A stretch of 23,378 nt of DNA from an uncultured Eubacteriales bacterium (GCA_902477055.1 CABSFY010000028.1:1-23378); one strand, 5' to 3'. Shown: positions 1 to 7,089, counted from the first letter of the stretch. The notes: generated from the sequence alone by a model not told the origin. Program-made: numbers and translations.

Positions 1-32
1 GTAACCCTCGTCCTTTCGCAGCTGCGTGCGAT

Positions 33-70
33 GCGATTGCCACGGGTTGCTGCGCACCCCTCGCAATGAC
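33..70. repeat. Dispersed-repeat-like intergenic segment
   Basis: The segment begins GCGATTGCCAC and ends CCTCGCAATGAC. The two ends carry imperfectly inverted GATTGC and GCAATG blocks around a GC-rich middle. Segments of this general form occur as dispersed intergenic repeats in many bacterial genomes; that is recalled knowledge and was not searched. No reading frame or gene is evident between 1 and 136, so the left edge of the window is non-coding. No second copy is visible in this window. Confidence 0.35.
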
Positions 71-136
71 CAAACAGGGACATTTCCCGACAAATCGGAA
101 CAGCTTTCGTGTTCACAACAACGGAAAATCAGAAGG

Positions 137-162
137 CGTTCAAAACGTGTACTTTATGACAC
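137..162 (+). promoter_or_regulatory. Operator-like box, copy 1
   Basis: This 26-bp box begins CGTTCAAAACGTGTACTTT. It matches the minus-strand reading of the palindrome at 251-276 at 21 of 26 positions. It lies upstream of the promoter at 195-223, with its centre about 114 bp from the second box. It could be a degenerate operator. No cognate regulator can be named. Confidence 0.35.
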
Positions 163-194
163 ATTCTGAAAAATGATTTTTTTGCTAAAGGGGC

Positions 195-223
195 TTGCAT
201 TTTGTATATATGACGTTTAAAAT
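195..223 (+). promoter_or_regulatory. Sigma-A-type promoter with no visible gene downstream
   Basis: TTGCAT at 195-200 and TAAAAT at 218-223 are separated by exactly 17 bp. The promoter points rightwards, but the next gene (serpin) is on the opposite strand and ends at 368. A transcript would cross the 251-276 palindrome and the serpin terminator hairpin. It would therefore be a short RNA or antisense to the serpin 3' end, or the match may be fortuitous in AT-rich DNA. Confidence 0.4.
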
Positions 224-250
224 AAGGCTGAAAAAACCGCCGGCAGAGTG

Positions 251-276
251 CGTTCAAAAAGTACACTTTTTGAACG
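251..276. promoter_or_regulatory. Perfect 12-bp inverted repeat, operator-like
   Basis: The arms CGTTCAAAAAGT and ACTTTTTGAACG are exact reverse complements with only AC between them. A 2-nt loop is too tight for a natural RNA hairpin, so a dimeric DNA-binding site is the better reading. The site lies about 28 bp after the -10 element at 218-223, where a bound repressor could block transcription. Confidence 0.45.
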
Positions 277-312
277 AATTTTGACGGCAACTTTTTTGTC
301 GTTCGACAATTT

Positions 313-347
313 ACGCGCCGCGCCGGATAGACTCCGGCGCGGCGCGT
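313..347 (-). terminator. Strong hairpin after the serpin gene
   Basis: A perfect 14-bp GC-rich stem (313-326 with 334-347) closes a 7-nt loop, about 20 nt past the serpin stop codon. The minus-strand sequence after the stem (TAAATTGTCG) is only weakly T-rich. It should act as a terminator or 3'-end stabiliser, less surely than a classic stem with a U-run. Confidence 0.6.
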
Positions 348-367
348 TGGGAAAATATGGATTAAAA

Positions 368-1666
368 TTATGCCGCAGTGACGCTGTTCACAACGCCGAT
401 GAAAATCGGTTGGGCTTCCTGCTCGTCCCAGATCAGCCAGACGAACGGCCGGTCGAGGATGACGACTTTCGGTTCGGGTTCCGGCTCCGGCAGGGCGGTG
501 GCTCCCACGGTCACCGAGACGATCGTTGCGGCGGCGGCCTCCGTGCCGGAGCCGTCCACGGAAACGTAGGTCTGGTGCAGCACATCGCCGATATACACCG
601 GCAACGTGGTGTCCACCATGCGGGAGAAGTCCGCATTTTCTGCGTCAAAGGCCAGCGGCATCCCCATCGACACCAGCGGCTTGGCCAGCGATTCTTTGTA
701 TTCCGTCTTGAAGCGCGGCATGGTGATATCGACCTTCTCATCCGACCGGTTTTCCATCAGGTCGAGCAGGGCCGTGCCGTCCAATTGGTTTACATAATCT
801 TCAACACGGAGATTCTCGTTCGGCAGCAGGGCGACGAAGCTGTAGCGCCCGCCGGCATAGTCCTTGACGAAGCCCGTCGCGCTGTCCGAGGACAGGTAGG
901 TGTAGACCGTGCCGTGCATCATATCGACCTGCTGCGTCGTGCCGTCCCATGCGTGGAAGTCCTCCTCCCAGATGAACTCCTCGTAGAACTCACTCGCCCA
1001 CTTCGCGTCAAACGTCAGCGCGTTGACGAGGCAGACTCCGGTCAGCGGGTCGAGAGATTCGAGCATATCGCGGATGCGGTCCTTGGTGTGCGCGGCGATC
1101 CAGTCGTTGATTTCCTTGACCGTACCGCCGTCGAAGGGGGCCTGATAGACCGCAGCGCCGTAATAAGCGTCGGTCGTTTGCAGGAATTCAGGCAGGACCG
1201 TGATGTCGTTGCGGATCCAAAGCGAATTCGCGGCGATCAGCTCCTCGCCCGCCTGCTCCCGGAGGGCGAGCAGAGCACTGTTCAGCTCGTCGAGCGGCAG
1301 CCCGAGGACCGCCTCCATCTCGCTGCGCGTTTCGCCGTCCGCGCCGTTGGCGGTCATGGCAAGAGCGCTCATGACGCTGTAGGGCGAAAGCGTGGTGTTT
1401 TCGCCGGTCTTGTGCGTCTGGCGCAGGAGCGCGGTCGAAAAATCGGCGGCGGCCTGCGCAAACGTGTTCTGCGGGACCTCAGTCCGGATGGGCGTGATCT
1501 GACCGGAGTCATCCGGAAGTGTGACCTGTTCTGCGTCATCCGTGACCGTGACCTGACCCGCGTCGTCCGGAAGCGTGACCTGCGTCGTCCCACCGCCGCC
1601 GCAGGCGGTAAGCTGCACCACAGCGGCCAGCAGAAGCACCAGCGCGGCCAATTTACGGAATTTCAT
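368..1666 (-). CDS. Serpin-family protease inhibitor, predicted lipoprotein
   Basis: A 432-residue bacterial serpin, a suicide inhibitor of serine proteases. The ATG at 1666 follows AAAGGAG and opens a lipoprotein signal with lipobox LTAC (Cys22), so the protein should be tethered outside the membrane. Residues about 28-55 are a stalk with three 9-residue repeats (QVTLPDDAG type). The serpin fold follows. The reactive-loop hinge GTEAAAAT is at 374-381, typical of inhibitory serpins that insert their loop. Counting as in alpha-1-antitrypsin places P1 near Gly388 within SVTVGATAL; small residues there suggest elastase-like targets (inference). An acidic PEPEPEP run follows the scissile region. 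The shutter end DRPFVWLIWDEQ and IFIGVV are typical. No convincing promoter was seen between 1667 and 1735. The upstream terminator at 1736-1760 suggests separate expression or read-through. Confidence 0.93.
   Translation of the reverse strand: MKFRKLAALVLLLAAVVQLTACGGGGTTQVTLPDDAGQVTVTDDAEQVTLPDDSGQITPIRTEVPQNTFAQAAADFSTALLRQTHKTGENTTLSPYSVMSALAMTANGADGETRSEMEAVLGLPLDELNSALLALREQAGEELIAANSLWIRNDITVLPEFLQTTDAYYGAAVYQAPFDGGTVKEINDWIAAHTKDRIRDMLESLDPLTGVCLVNALTFDAKWASEFYEEFIWEEDFHAWDGTTQQVDMMHGTVYTYLSSDSATGFVKDYAGGRYSFVALLPNENLRVEDYVNQLDGTALLDLMENRSDEKVDITMPRFKTEYKESLAKPLVSMGMPLAFDAENADFSRMVDTTLPVYIGDVLHQTYVSVDGSGTEAAAATIVSVTVGATALPEPEPEPKVVILDRPFVWLIWDEQEAQPIFIGVVNSVTAA
1502..1582 (-). repeat. 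Three tandem 27-bp units in the serpin stalk
   Basis: Units at 1556-1582, 1529-1555 and 1502-1528 encode QVTLPDDAG, QVTVTDDAE and QVTLPDDSG. The register is in frame, so copy-number changes would lengthen or shorten the acidic stalk between the lipid anchor and the serpin fold without breaking it. Confidence 0.85.
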
Positions 1667-1735
1667 ACGGTTGCTCCTTTCGTTTTGTTTTTCAGCACTT
1701 CTTTGACGACAATTGCGGCGAAAGGTTCCCAAAAA

Positions 1736-1760
1736 AGACCGCCCGTTTTTCGGGCGGTCT
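1736..1760 (-). terminator. Rho-independent terminator of the regulator operon
   Basis: A perfect 10-bp stem AGACCGCCCG/CGGGCGGTCT with a 5-nt A-rich loop (minus strand) is followed by a run of Ts. It lies a few bases after the stop codon of the DtxR-type gene. It separates that operon from the serpin gene. Confidence 0.85.
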
Positions 1761-1764
1761 GAAA

Positions 1765-2130
1765 TTATTTTGTCACGTGCTTTTTGATGGCCTCGAAGCT
1801 CTCGGCACTGATGACGTGCTCGATGCGGCACGCGTCCTCGGCGGCGACATCCGGCGCAACGCCAAGCGCGGTCAGCCAGCCGGACAGCAGCGTGTGGCGC
1901 TCATAGATGCGCTCGGCGATCTCCTGCCCGGCGGGAAGGAGGGTGATCCAGCCGTTTTCATCGACATGGATGTAGCCGTTTTCACGCAGATTCTTCATCG
2001 CGACGCTGACGCTCGGCTTGGAGAACTCCATCTCGTTGGCAATATCGATCGAGCGCACGGCCCCCAGCCTTCTGCGGAGGACCAGAATGGTTTCCAGATA
2101 ATTTTCTGCGGATTCCTGTATTTTCATCAT
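1765..2130 (-). CDS. DtxR/MntR-family metal-dependent transcriptional regulator
   Basis: The 121-residue length is short for DtxR and close to MntR, and there is no SH3-like C-terminal domain. The N-terminal winged helix-turn-helix spans about 7-70, with recognition region EFSKPSVSVAMKNL. The dimerisation/metal domain follows. Probable metal ligands by alignment to MntR and DtxR are Asn10 (MntR Asp8), Glu13 (MntR Glu11), His79, and the CRIEH block (about 100-104). That block has Cys where MntR has Glu99, as in iron-sensing DtxR. The sequence thus mixes MntR-like size with DtxR-like ligands, so iron or manganese sensing cannot be decided. The start ATGATG follows GAGG by 8 nt. It is the second gene of a two-gene operon, 14 nt after the reductase stop. 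No operator for it was recognised. Confidence 0.9.
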   Translation of the reverse strand: MMKIQESAENYLETILVLRRRLGAVRSIDIANEMEFSKPSVSVAMKNLRENGYIHVDENGWITLLPAGQEIAERIYERHTLLSGWLTALGVAPDVAAEDACRIEHVISAESFEAIKKHVTK

Positions 2131-2144
2131 AGCGGGTACCTCGA

Positions 2145-2765
2145 TCAGCGAATGAAATTCGTCTGGCGCTTCGGTTCATAGACCGGAGCGGGGACACCGG
2201 CGGCCTTGCCTGCCTCGATGCAGCGCAGGAGCCATGCCATATTTTCGCCGAGAGTGCGCATGGTTTGCAGGCCCTCCTCGTCGCGCAGAACCTCCTCCGG
2301 CGTGTTGCCGTGGACCTGATTCCAGTACTGCGAGGTGACGATCGGCATAGAATTGATGCTGAAATACTTGTTCAGCCGGTCAAAGGCAGCGCTCGCACCG
2401 CCCCGGCGGCAGGAAACGACGGCAGCGGCGGGCTTGCCGGTCAGCTTGCCGCCCGCGCTGTAAAACAGCCGGTCGAGGAACGCGCAAATCTGTGCGCTGG
2501 GACCGGCGTAGTAGACCGGTGCGCCGACGACGAGCGCGTCAAATTCCTCCAGCCGCGCGGCAAGGGCGTTCACGCCGTCGTCAAAAATGCAGGGGGCACC
2601 GCCCTTGCAGCTGCCGCAGGCAATGCACTCGGCGACCGGCCGGGTGCCGACGTGGACAAGCTCGGTGTCGATGCCGTGCTTTTTCAGGGTTGCGCCGACC
2701 TCATTCAGCGCGGTATATGTACAGCCCTGCGCGTGCGGACTTCCGTTCAACAGCAAAACCTTCAT
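2145..2765 (-). CDS. NADPH-dependent FMN reductase / flavodoxin-family protein
   Basis: A flavodoxin-fold oxidoreductase of 206 residues. The N-terminal MKVLLLNGSPH is the FMN phosphate-binding loop. The block ACGSCKGGAPC carries a Cys cluster seen in iron-sulfur-flavoprotein-like and multimeric flavodoxin reductases. APVYYAGPSAQICAFLDR contacts the flavin and dimer interface in this family. A Cys near CRRG follows. ATG at 2765 is preferred over TTG at 2780 because GGAGG sits 8 nt before it. It is the first gene of the operon with the DtxR-type regulator, from the promoter at 2799-2827. Linkage to a metal regulator suggests a role in redox or iron metabolism (inference). The substrate is unknown. 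Confidence 0.88.
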   Translation of the reverse strand: MKVLLLNGSPHAQGCTYTALNEVGATLKKHGIDTELVHVGTRPVAECIACGSCKGGAPCIFDDGVNALAARLEEFDALVVGAPVYYAGPSAQICAFLDRLFYSAGGKLTGKPAAAVVSCRRGGASAAFDRLNKYFSINSMPIVTSQYWNQVHGNTPEEVLRDEEGLQTMRTLGENMAWLLRCIEAGKAAGVPAPVYEPKRQTNFIR

Positions 2766-2798
2766 GAGCTGCGCCTCCAATTTCAGGATATTTCTTAT

Positions 2799-2827
2799 AT
2801 CATACTCGAAAATCCGGGAAAATGCAA
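2799..2827 (-). promoter_or_regulatory. Sigma-A promoter for the reductase-regulator operon
   Basis: On the minus strand TTGCAT and TATGAT are spaced by 17 bp, 34 bp upstream of the reductase ATG. The surrounding 2781-2900 is AT-rich spacer with no gene. No clear metal-box palindrome was seen over the promoter. Confidence 0.72.
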
Positions 2828-2907
2828 TCGAAAAAACCGGAAGTTGTGTGATAAAAATCGACCGTTTCCGTATTTTACAAGGATTTTACAAAACTCTGGT
2901 GACGGAT

Positions 2908-2937
2908 TTGACAACGGGCCGTTAAAATAAGGATAAC
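2908..2937 (+). promoter_or_regulatory. Probable promoter of the Na/Pi transporter gene
   Basis: A consensus TTGACA at 2908-2913 is followed after 18 bp by GATAAC (4 of 6 matches). It lies just upstream of the transporter ATG at 2964. An alternative -10, TAAAAT, overlaps the spacer. Confidence 0.5.
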
Positions 2938-2963
2938 AAAAAATAGGAAACAGAGGGAATTCG

Positions 2964-4712
2964 ATGGACATTTTTAATGTGCTGACGCTGATTGGCGGGC
3001 TGAGCCTGTTCCTGTTCGGCATGAATCTGATGGGTCAGGCGCTCGAACGCCGTGCGGGCAACAGTCTGCGCAGCCTGATCGGGCGCATGACGGATAAGGC
3101 GTTTATGGGCTTTTTGACCGGTCTCGGCGTGACGGCGATCATTCAAAGCTCGTCGGCAACGACCGTTATGGTCGTCGGCTTCGTCAATTCGGGTCTGATG
3201 ACCCTGCGGCAGGCGATCAACGTTATCATGGGCGCAAACGTCGGCACGACCGTGACAGCGTGGCTTTTGAGCCTTGCGGGCATTGACAGCGGGAGCTTCT
3301 GGATTCAGCTGCTCAAGCCGTCGTCCTTTACGCCGGTGCTGGCGTTGGTCGGCGTGGTTTTGTATATGTTCTGTAAAAATGACCAGAAAAAGGACACCGG
3401 CCTGATTTTCCTCGGCTTTGCAACGCTGATGTTCGGCATGGAAACGATGAGCGGTGCCGTTTCGGGGTTGAAGGACGTGCCGGGGTTCGCGGAGCTGTTC
3501 CTGAAGTTCCAGAACCCGATCCTCGGCGTGCTGGCGGGCGCGATTCTGACGGCTATTATCCAGTCCAGCTCGGCCTCCGTGGGCATTTTGCAGGCGCTGT
3601 CCTTCACCGGGCGGGTCAGCTATGCGGCGGCCATCCCGATTATCATGGGCCAGAACATCGGCACCTGCATCACCGCGATCATTGCCTCGGTCGGCACGAA
3701 CAAGAACGCCAAGCGGGCTGCCGTGGTCCATTTGATGTTCAATATCATTGGCGTTGTCGTCCTTTTGAGCGTGTTCAGCATCGTCAAGGCGGTGGCTGCC
3801 CCGGCGATCCTGAATGAAAACGCAACGACCTATGGCATTGCGGTCGTACACAGCATCTTCAACATCGCCTGCACGGCGATGCTGCTCCCGGCGGGCGGCC
3901 TGCTGGAGAAGCTGGCCATCCGTCTGGTGCCGGATAGCCACCGCAAGGAAACCGTCACCGAGCTGGACGACCGCCTGCTTGCTACACCTGCCATCGCCTT
4001 GGAGCGCAGCCGCGCCGTGGCCGGAGAAATGGCGGTCTGCGCCGTGCAGGCACTGAAAAATGCGCTGCAATGCACCATTGACGGGCGCTACGACCTCGCG
4101 CCGAGTATCCGAAAGGATGAAGAACGCTGCGATCACTTTGAGGACCTGCTGGGGACGTATCTCGTCCGCGTCAGTGCGCAGAAGCTCAGCGCGGCCGAGA
4201 GCGGCGAGGCAACGGAGCTGCTGAAGGTCATCGGCGACTTTGAACGCATCTCCGATCATGCAGTCAACATTCTGGAATCGGCGGAGGAGCTGCGCGACAA
4301 AAAGCTCTCCTTCTCCGACGCGGCCCAGCGAGAGCTGCGGACGCTCGCTGCGGCGATCGACGAAATTCTTACCATGACACTCCGCGCCTTCTCCACGGGT
4401 GACGAGAAGCTGGCTGCGCAGGTCGAGCCGCTCGAACAGGTTATCGACACGCTCAAGGAGCAGCTTCGCACCAGCCACATTCTGCGGATGCAGCAGGGCA
4501 ATTGCAGCATCGAGGCGGGCTTCGTCTGGGCGGACCTGCTGACGAATCTGGAACGGACAAGCGACCATTGCTCGAACATCGCGGGCTGTGTCATCGATAT
4601 TGCGCTGCATCATTTGAATCTTCACGCGACCCTCCGCTCGGCAAAGCTCGACGATGGGAGCTTCCGTGACGCCTACCGCCGGTATACGGAAAAGTACGCA
4701 CTGGAGGACTAA
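2964..4712 (+). CDS. Na/Pi cotransporter family protein with PhoU-like C-terminal domain
   Basis: A 582-residue member of the Na+/phosphate cotransporter II (NptA/YjbB-like) family, an inner-membrane symporter. Two inverted halves each carry the family's signature: QSSSATTVM at 61-69 and QSSSASVGIL at 200-209. Each is followed by a Gly/Asn-rich helix (IMGANVGTTVTAW; IMGQNIGTCITAI). Membrane segments run to about residue 320. The cytoplasmic tail, about 345-565, is helical and PhoU-like, with LLKVIGDFERISDHAVNI and a second NLERTSDHCSNIAG, the two E-R-x-S-D-H metal-type motifs of PhoU repeats. The ATG follows AGAGGG. The gene stands alone between its own promoter and terminator. Direction of transport (uptake or overflow efflux) cannot be read from sequence. 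Confidence 0.94.
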   Translation: MDIFNVLTLIGGLSLFLFGMNLMGQALERRAGNSLRSLIGRMTDKAFMGFLTGLGVTAIIQSSSATTVMVVGFVNSGLMTLRQAINVIMGANVGTTVTAWLLSLAGIDSGSFWIQLLKPSSFTPVLALVGVVLYMFCKNDQKKDTGLIFLGFATLMFGMETMSGAVSGLKDVPGFAELFLKFQNPILGVLAGAILTAIIQSSSASVGILQALSFTGRVSYAAAIPIIMGQNIGTCITAIIASVGTNKNAKRAAVVHLMFNIIGVVVLLSVFSIVKAVAAPAILNENATTYGIAVVHSIFNIACTAMLLPAGGLLEKLAIRLVPDSHRKETVTELDDRLLATPAIALERSRAVAGEMAVCAVQALKNALQCTIDGRYDLAPSIRKDEERCDHFEDLLGTYLVRVSAQKLSAAESGEATELLKVIGDFERISDHAVNILESAEELRDKKLSFSDAAQRELRTLAAAIDEILTMTLRAFSTGDEKLAAQVEPLEQVIDTLKEQLRTSHILRMQQGNCSIEAGFVWADLLTNLERTSDHCSNIAGCVIDIALHHLNLHATLRSAKLDDGSFRDAYRRYTEKYALED

Positions 4713-4723
4713 GAGAAACGATC

Positions 4724-4768
4724 AAAAGGCCGCGCTCGGCGGGGAGAACCCGCGTGCGCGGCCTTTTT
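4724..4768 (+). terminator. Rho-independent terminator after the Na/Pi transporter
   Basis: A 12-bp stem AAAAGGCCGCGC/GCGCGGCCTTTT ends in a five-T run, 12 nt after the stop codon. The roughly 20-nt loop is large. Confidence 0.85.
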
Positions 4769-4773
4769 GCTGC

Positions 4774-4802
4774 TTGCCAAACGCGCGGCGGCGTGGTATG
4801 GT
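4774..4802 (+). promoter_or_regulatory. Promoter of the SLH/SGNH gene
   Basis: TTGCCA and TATGGT are separated by 17 bp, immediately after the preceding terminator. The predicted transcript start lies close to the ribosome binding site AAGGGAG at 4810-4816, giving a very short leader. Confidence 0.6.
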
Positions 4803-4826
4803 AAGCGGGAAGGGAGCGGATGCGGA

Positions 4827-6881
4827 ATGAAACGAAAAATTGCCGCCGTTTTGGCGGCGGCGGTGCTGCTTGCGCTGCTGTCGCCGGGCGTTTTTGCCGC
4901 GCAGGAGGATTTGCGCAGTGCGCCGCTGGAGCGCGTGGTCTGCGTCGGAACGGCAGACTATCTGGACGAGCTGACGGCACTGATCGCAAAATATCAGTGC
5001 TTCACGCCCGAGGTCACGCGGCTGGACGCGGCGGAGATCGATCGGGTCGCCGCGCTGCGACCGGATTTGTTGCTTTATATGCCGGATGGGGCTGCATTTT
5101 CCGAGGACGCGGCGGAAATCGTGCGGCAGCTTGCGGCGCGGATGGACGGGGATGGTGTTTTCGTCGTCTGTGGCTTCGGCGACCGGCCGGAGCGTTCGCC
5201 GGAGGCGGTGGCGAGGGCGTTTTCTTCGCTGCGGCGGGCGGCGGAGGCTGTCGGGGCGCTGTATTTTGATGCCTACGCCGCGTTGGCCGGTACGCCGTGG
5301 TGCGTAGAGGGCGACGGGCAAACGCCGAATACGGCGGGAAAGCTCCTGCTGGCGCACGGGCTGTTTTCACTGCTGGCCCGGCATTGCACGTGTCTCGCCG
5401 CAGAGCACACCGCGCCGCTGGATATGGACGAAACGCCGTGTCTGCCGCCGGATGACGCGCTGCTGCCCGCATTTGCGGCGGCCAAGGACGCGGCGACACT
5501 TCAGACGGTGCTGGAAAGCCGGAGAATGGATCTCCCGCTGACGACCTATACGACGATGCAGGCGGCGGAACGGGCGGCGTTTCTGACCGCGCTGGCAAAA
5601 ACCGACCGCAGCGGCGCGATAAGCCGGGATGCGGCGGAAGAAATCTACCTGACGGCGCTGATCGCGTTTCTGCGCGGGTTTGACCGGAAAAGCGTGCTGA
5701 AAAACGAGGTGCTGACCTATGTCGCCACGGGCGACAGCATTTCCTGCGGCGCGACGGCGGTGCATCCGGAAAACGGCTGGGTCACGACGCTGGCAGGGCT
5801 GCTGACGGAGGTCAGCGGGCGCGAGGTCCGGCTGGTCAACAAGGCCGTTTCCGGCAGCCGGATGTGCCTGAAAACGACGTGGGCCGACTACCCGCCCGCG
5901 AAGGATACGGTGCGCGACTATATCGTGCCGAATCACCCGGACCTGCTGACGGCGGCGTTCGGCATCAACGATCTCCGCGCGGACGTCCCGCTGGAAACCT
6001 TCCTCGCGGCCTATCGCGGCTATGTCCGCGAGGTACAGGAAGCTTGCCCGGAAACGGTGATCGTGCTGGTTGGCATGATTCCAATGGGAAACGGCGACCG
6101 GACGGAGAAAATTCTGCAATGGAATGCGGCCATTTGCGGGCTTGCCGAGGAGCTGGGCGTGCTGTTTGCCGACCCGTTCGACGATCTGTACGGGACGGAA
6201 TGGCTGTTGACGGATAACCTGCATCCCTGCGACGTGGGCTACCGGGTGCAGGCGGGGGCGATTCTGCGGAATCTCTGCGCACAGATGGATTTTGCCGAGG
6301 CCTCGTCGATTGAGTGGAAAAATCCGTTTCGCGACGTTGCGGAAACGGATTGGTTCTATTCGGATGTCGGGCTTGCCGTGCGCCATTCGCTGTTCAACGG
6401 GATTGCGCCGGACACGTTTGCGCCGGAGGCGGCCATGACCCGCGCCATGCTGGTCACGGTCCTCTGGCGATTGGACGGAAAGCGGACGGCGGGTACGCCG
6501 GCACCGTTTTCCGATGTACCGGCGGCGGCGTATTACGCCGGTGCGGTCGCATGGGCGGCGGAAAATGGCATCGTGAACGGTGTCGGCGGCGGGAAATTCG
6601 ACCCGGAGGGGAACGTCACGCGGGAACAGCTTGCGGCGATTTTGTTCCGCTATGCCGGAACGCGCCGGGTCGATACCGCCAAACGTGCGGACCTTACTGC
6701 TTTTCCCGACGCGGGCGAGGTCAGCACCTACGCCCTCGACGCACTCGCGTGGGCAAACGCCGCAGATCTCATCCGCGGCTCGGCAGAGAACGGCACGCTC
6801 CTCCTCGTCCCGCAAAATACCGCCACCCGCGCCCAGGTTGCGGCAATTCTGGCAAGATATTTGACGGAAATCGCGCAGTGA
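4827..6881 (+). CDS. Exported SGNH/GDSL hydrolase with three SLH repeats
   Basis: A 684-residue surface protein. The ATG at 4827 (after AAGGGAG) opens a signal peptide ending near VFA (residues 22-24). A complete SGNH hydrolase domain spans about 296-485: GDSISCG with Ser304, GINDL with Asn381, and DNLHP with Asp463 and His466, the expected esterase triad and oxyanion set. Three S-layer-homology repeats occupy about 499-684 (NPFRDVAETDWFYSDVG, then PFSDVPAAAYYAGAV, then a degenerate third) and should bind secondary wall polymer. Residues about 36-190 look like a second, degraded SGNH fold: GTAD in place of GDS, RPDLLLYMPDG, and TPNTAGKLLLAHGL in place of the HPN block. The substrate is unknown; wall or glycan deacylation is a reasonable inference. 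The gene is monocistronic and convergent with the oxaloacetate decarboxylase operon. Confidence 0.88.
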   Translation: MKRKIAAVLAAAVLLALLSPGVFAAQEDLRSAPLERVVCVGTADYLDELTALIAKYQCFTPEVTRLDAAEIDRVAALRPDLLLYMPDGAAFSEDAAEIVRQLAARMDGDGVFVVCGFGDRPERSPEAVARAFSSLRRAAEAVGALYFDAYAALAGTPWCVEGDGQTPNTAGKLLLAHGLFSLLARHCTCLAAEHTAPLDMDETPCLPPDDALLPAFAAAKDAATLQTVLESRRMDLPLTTYTTMQAAERAAFLTALAKTDRSGAISRDAAEEIYLTALIAFLRGFDRKSVLKNEVLTYVATGDSISCGATAVHPENGWVTTLAGLLTEVSGREVRLVNKAVSGSRMCLKTTWADYPPAKDTVRDYIVPNHPDLLTAAFGINDLRADVPLETFLAAYRGYVREVQEACPETVIVLVGMIPMGNGDRTEKILQWNAAICGLAEELGVLFADPFDDLYGTEWLLTDNLHPCDVGYRVQAGAILRNLCAQMDFAEASSIEWKNPFRDVAETDWFYSDVGLAVRHSLFNGIAPDTFAPEAAMTRAMLVTVLWRLDGKRTAGTPAPFSDVPAAAYYAGAVAWAAENGIVNGVGGGKFDPEGNVTREQLAAILFRYAGTRRVDTAKRADLTAFPDAGEVSTYALDALAWANAADLIRGSAENGTLLLVPQNTATRAQVAAILARYLTEIAQ

Positions 6882-6910
6882 GCAGTGTTTGTAATTGCAG
6901 GCAGTTCGAT

Positions 6911-7089
6911 GAGGGCATCGGCCCCTACGCATTGTGTGCGATAGGATTCCAATGGTCGGTTGCTGCGTAGGGCGCGATGCCCACATCGCGCCGGAGAGCG
7001 CAGTATCGATTAGAAAATTAGAACCGTAATACCGTATAACGTCCCGGTACATCACTGCCTGCGGCGGGGTCGGGGGACCCCGCCCTACG
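6911..7089. repeat. Hairpin-rich intergenic repeat cluster, copy A
   Basis: The spacer 6882-7177 has no gene. It holds a decayed half module on the minus strand at 6913-6930. A full module at 6966-6992 has CGTAG, then arms GGCGCGATG and CATCGCGCC around CCCA. An inverted module at 7063-7089 has arms GGCGGGGTC and GACCCCGCC around GGGG, with CTACG after it. The same modules recur at 23221-23378. No clean terminator for the SLH gene was seen here, so these hairpins may serve as its 3' end. Confidence 0.75.

Noticed and set aside
251..276. Palindrome as a transcription terminator
   Set aside because: The loop would be 2 nt and no T-run follows on either side at the right distance. A protein-binding site is the better reading.
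1502..1582. Tandem repeats as a CRISPR-like array
   Set aside because: Units are contiguous, in frame and coding; there are no spacers and no cas genes.
1667..1735. Promoter for the serpin gene
   Set aside because: TTGTCG is present on the minus strand but no acceptable -10 lies at 16-18 bp, so none is called.
248..1762. Long plus-strand reading frame opposite the serpin gene
   Set aside because: It lies wholly antisense to a clear serpin, is rich in Arg/Gly/His as expected of a shadow frame in GC-rich DNA, and matches no family.
2922..4625. 567-residue minus-strand frame opposite the Na/Pi transporter
   Set aside because: Antisense shadow: no family features, no RBS, and the plus strand carries the QSSS and PhoU motifs.
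5367..7055. 562-residue minus-strand frame opposite the SLH gene
   Set aside because: Antisense to a protein with signal peptide, SGNH triad and SLH repeats; no recognisable domain of its own.
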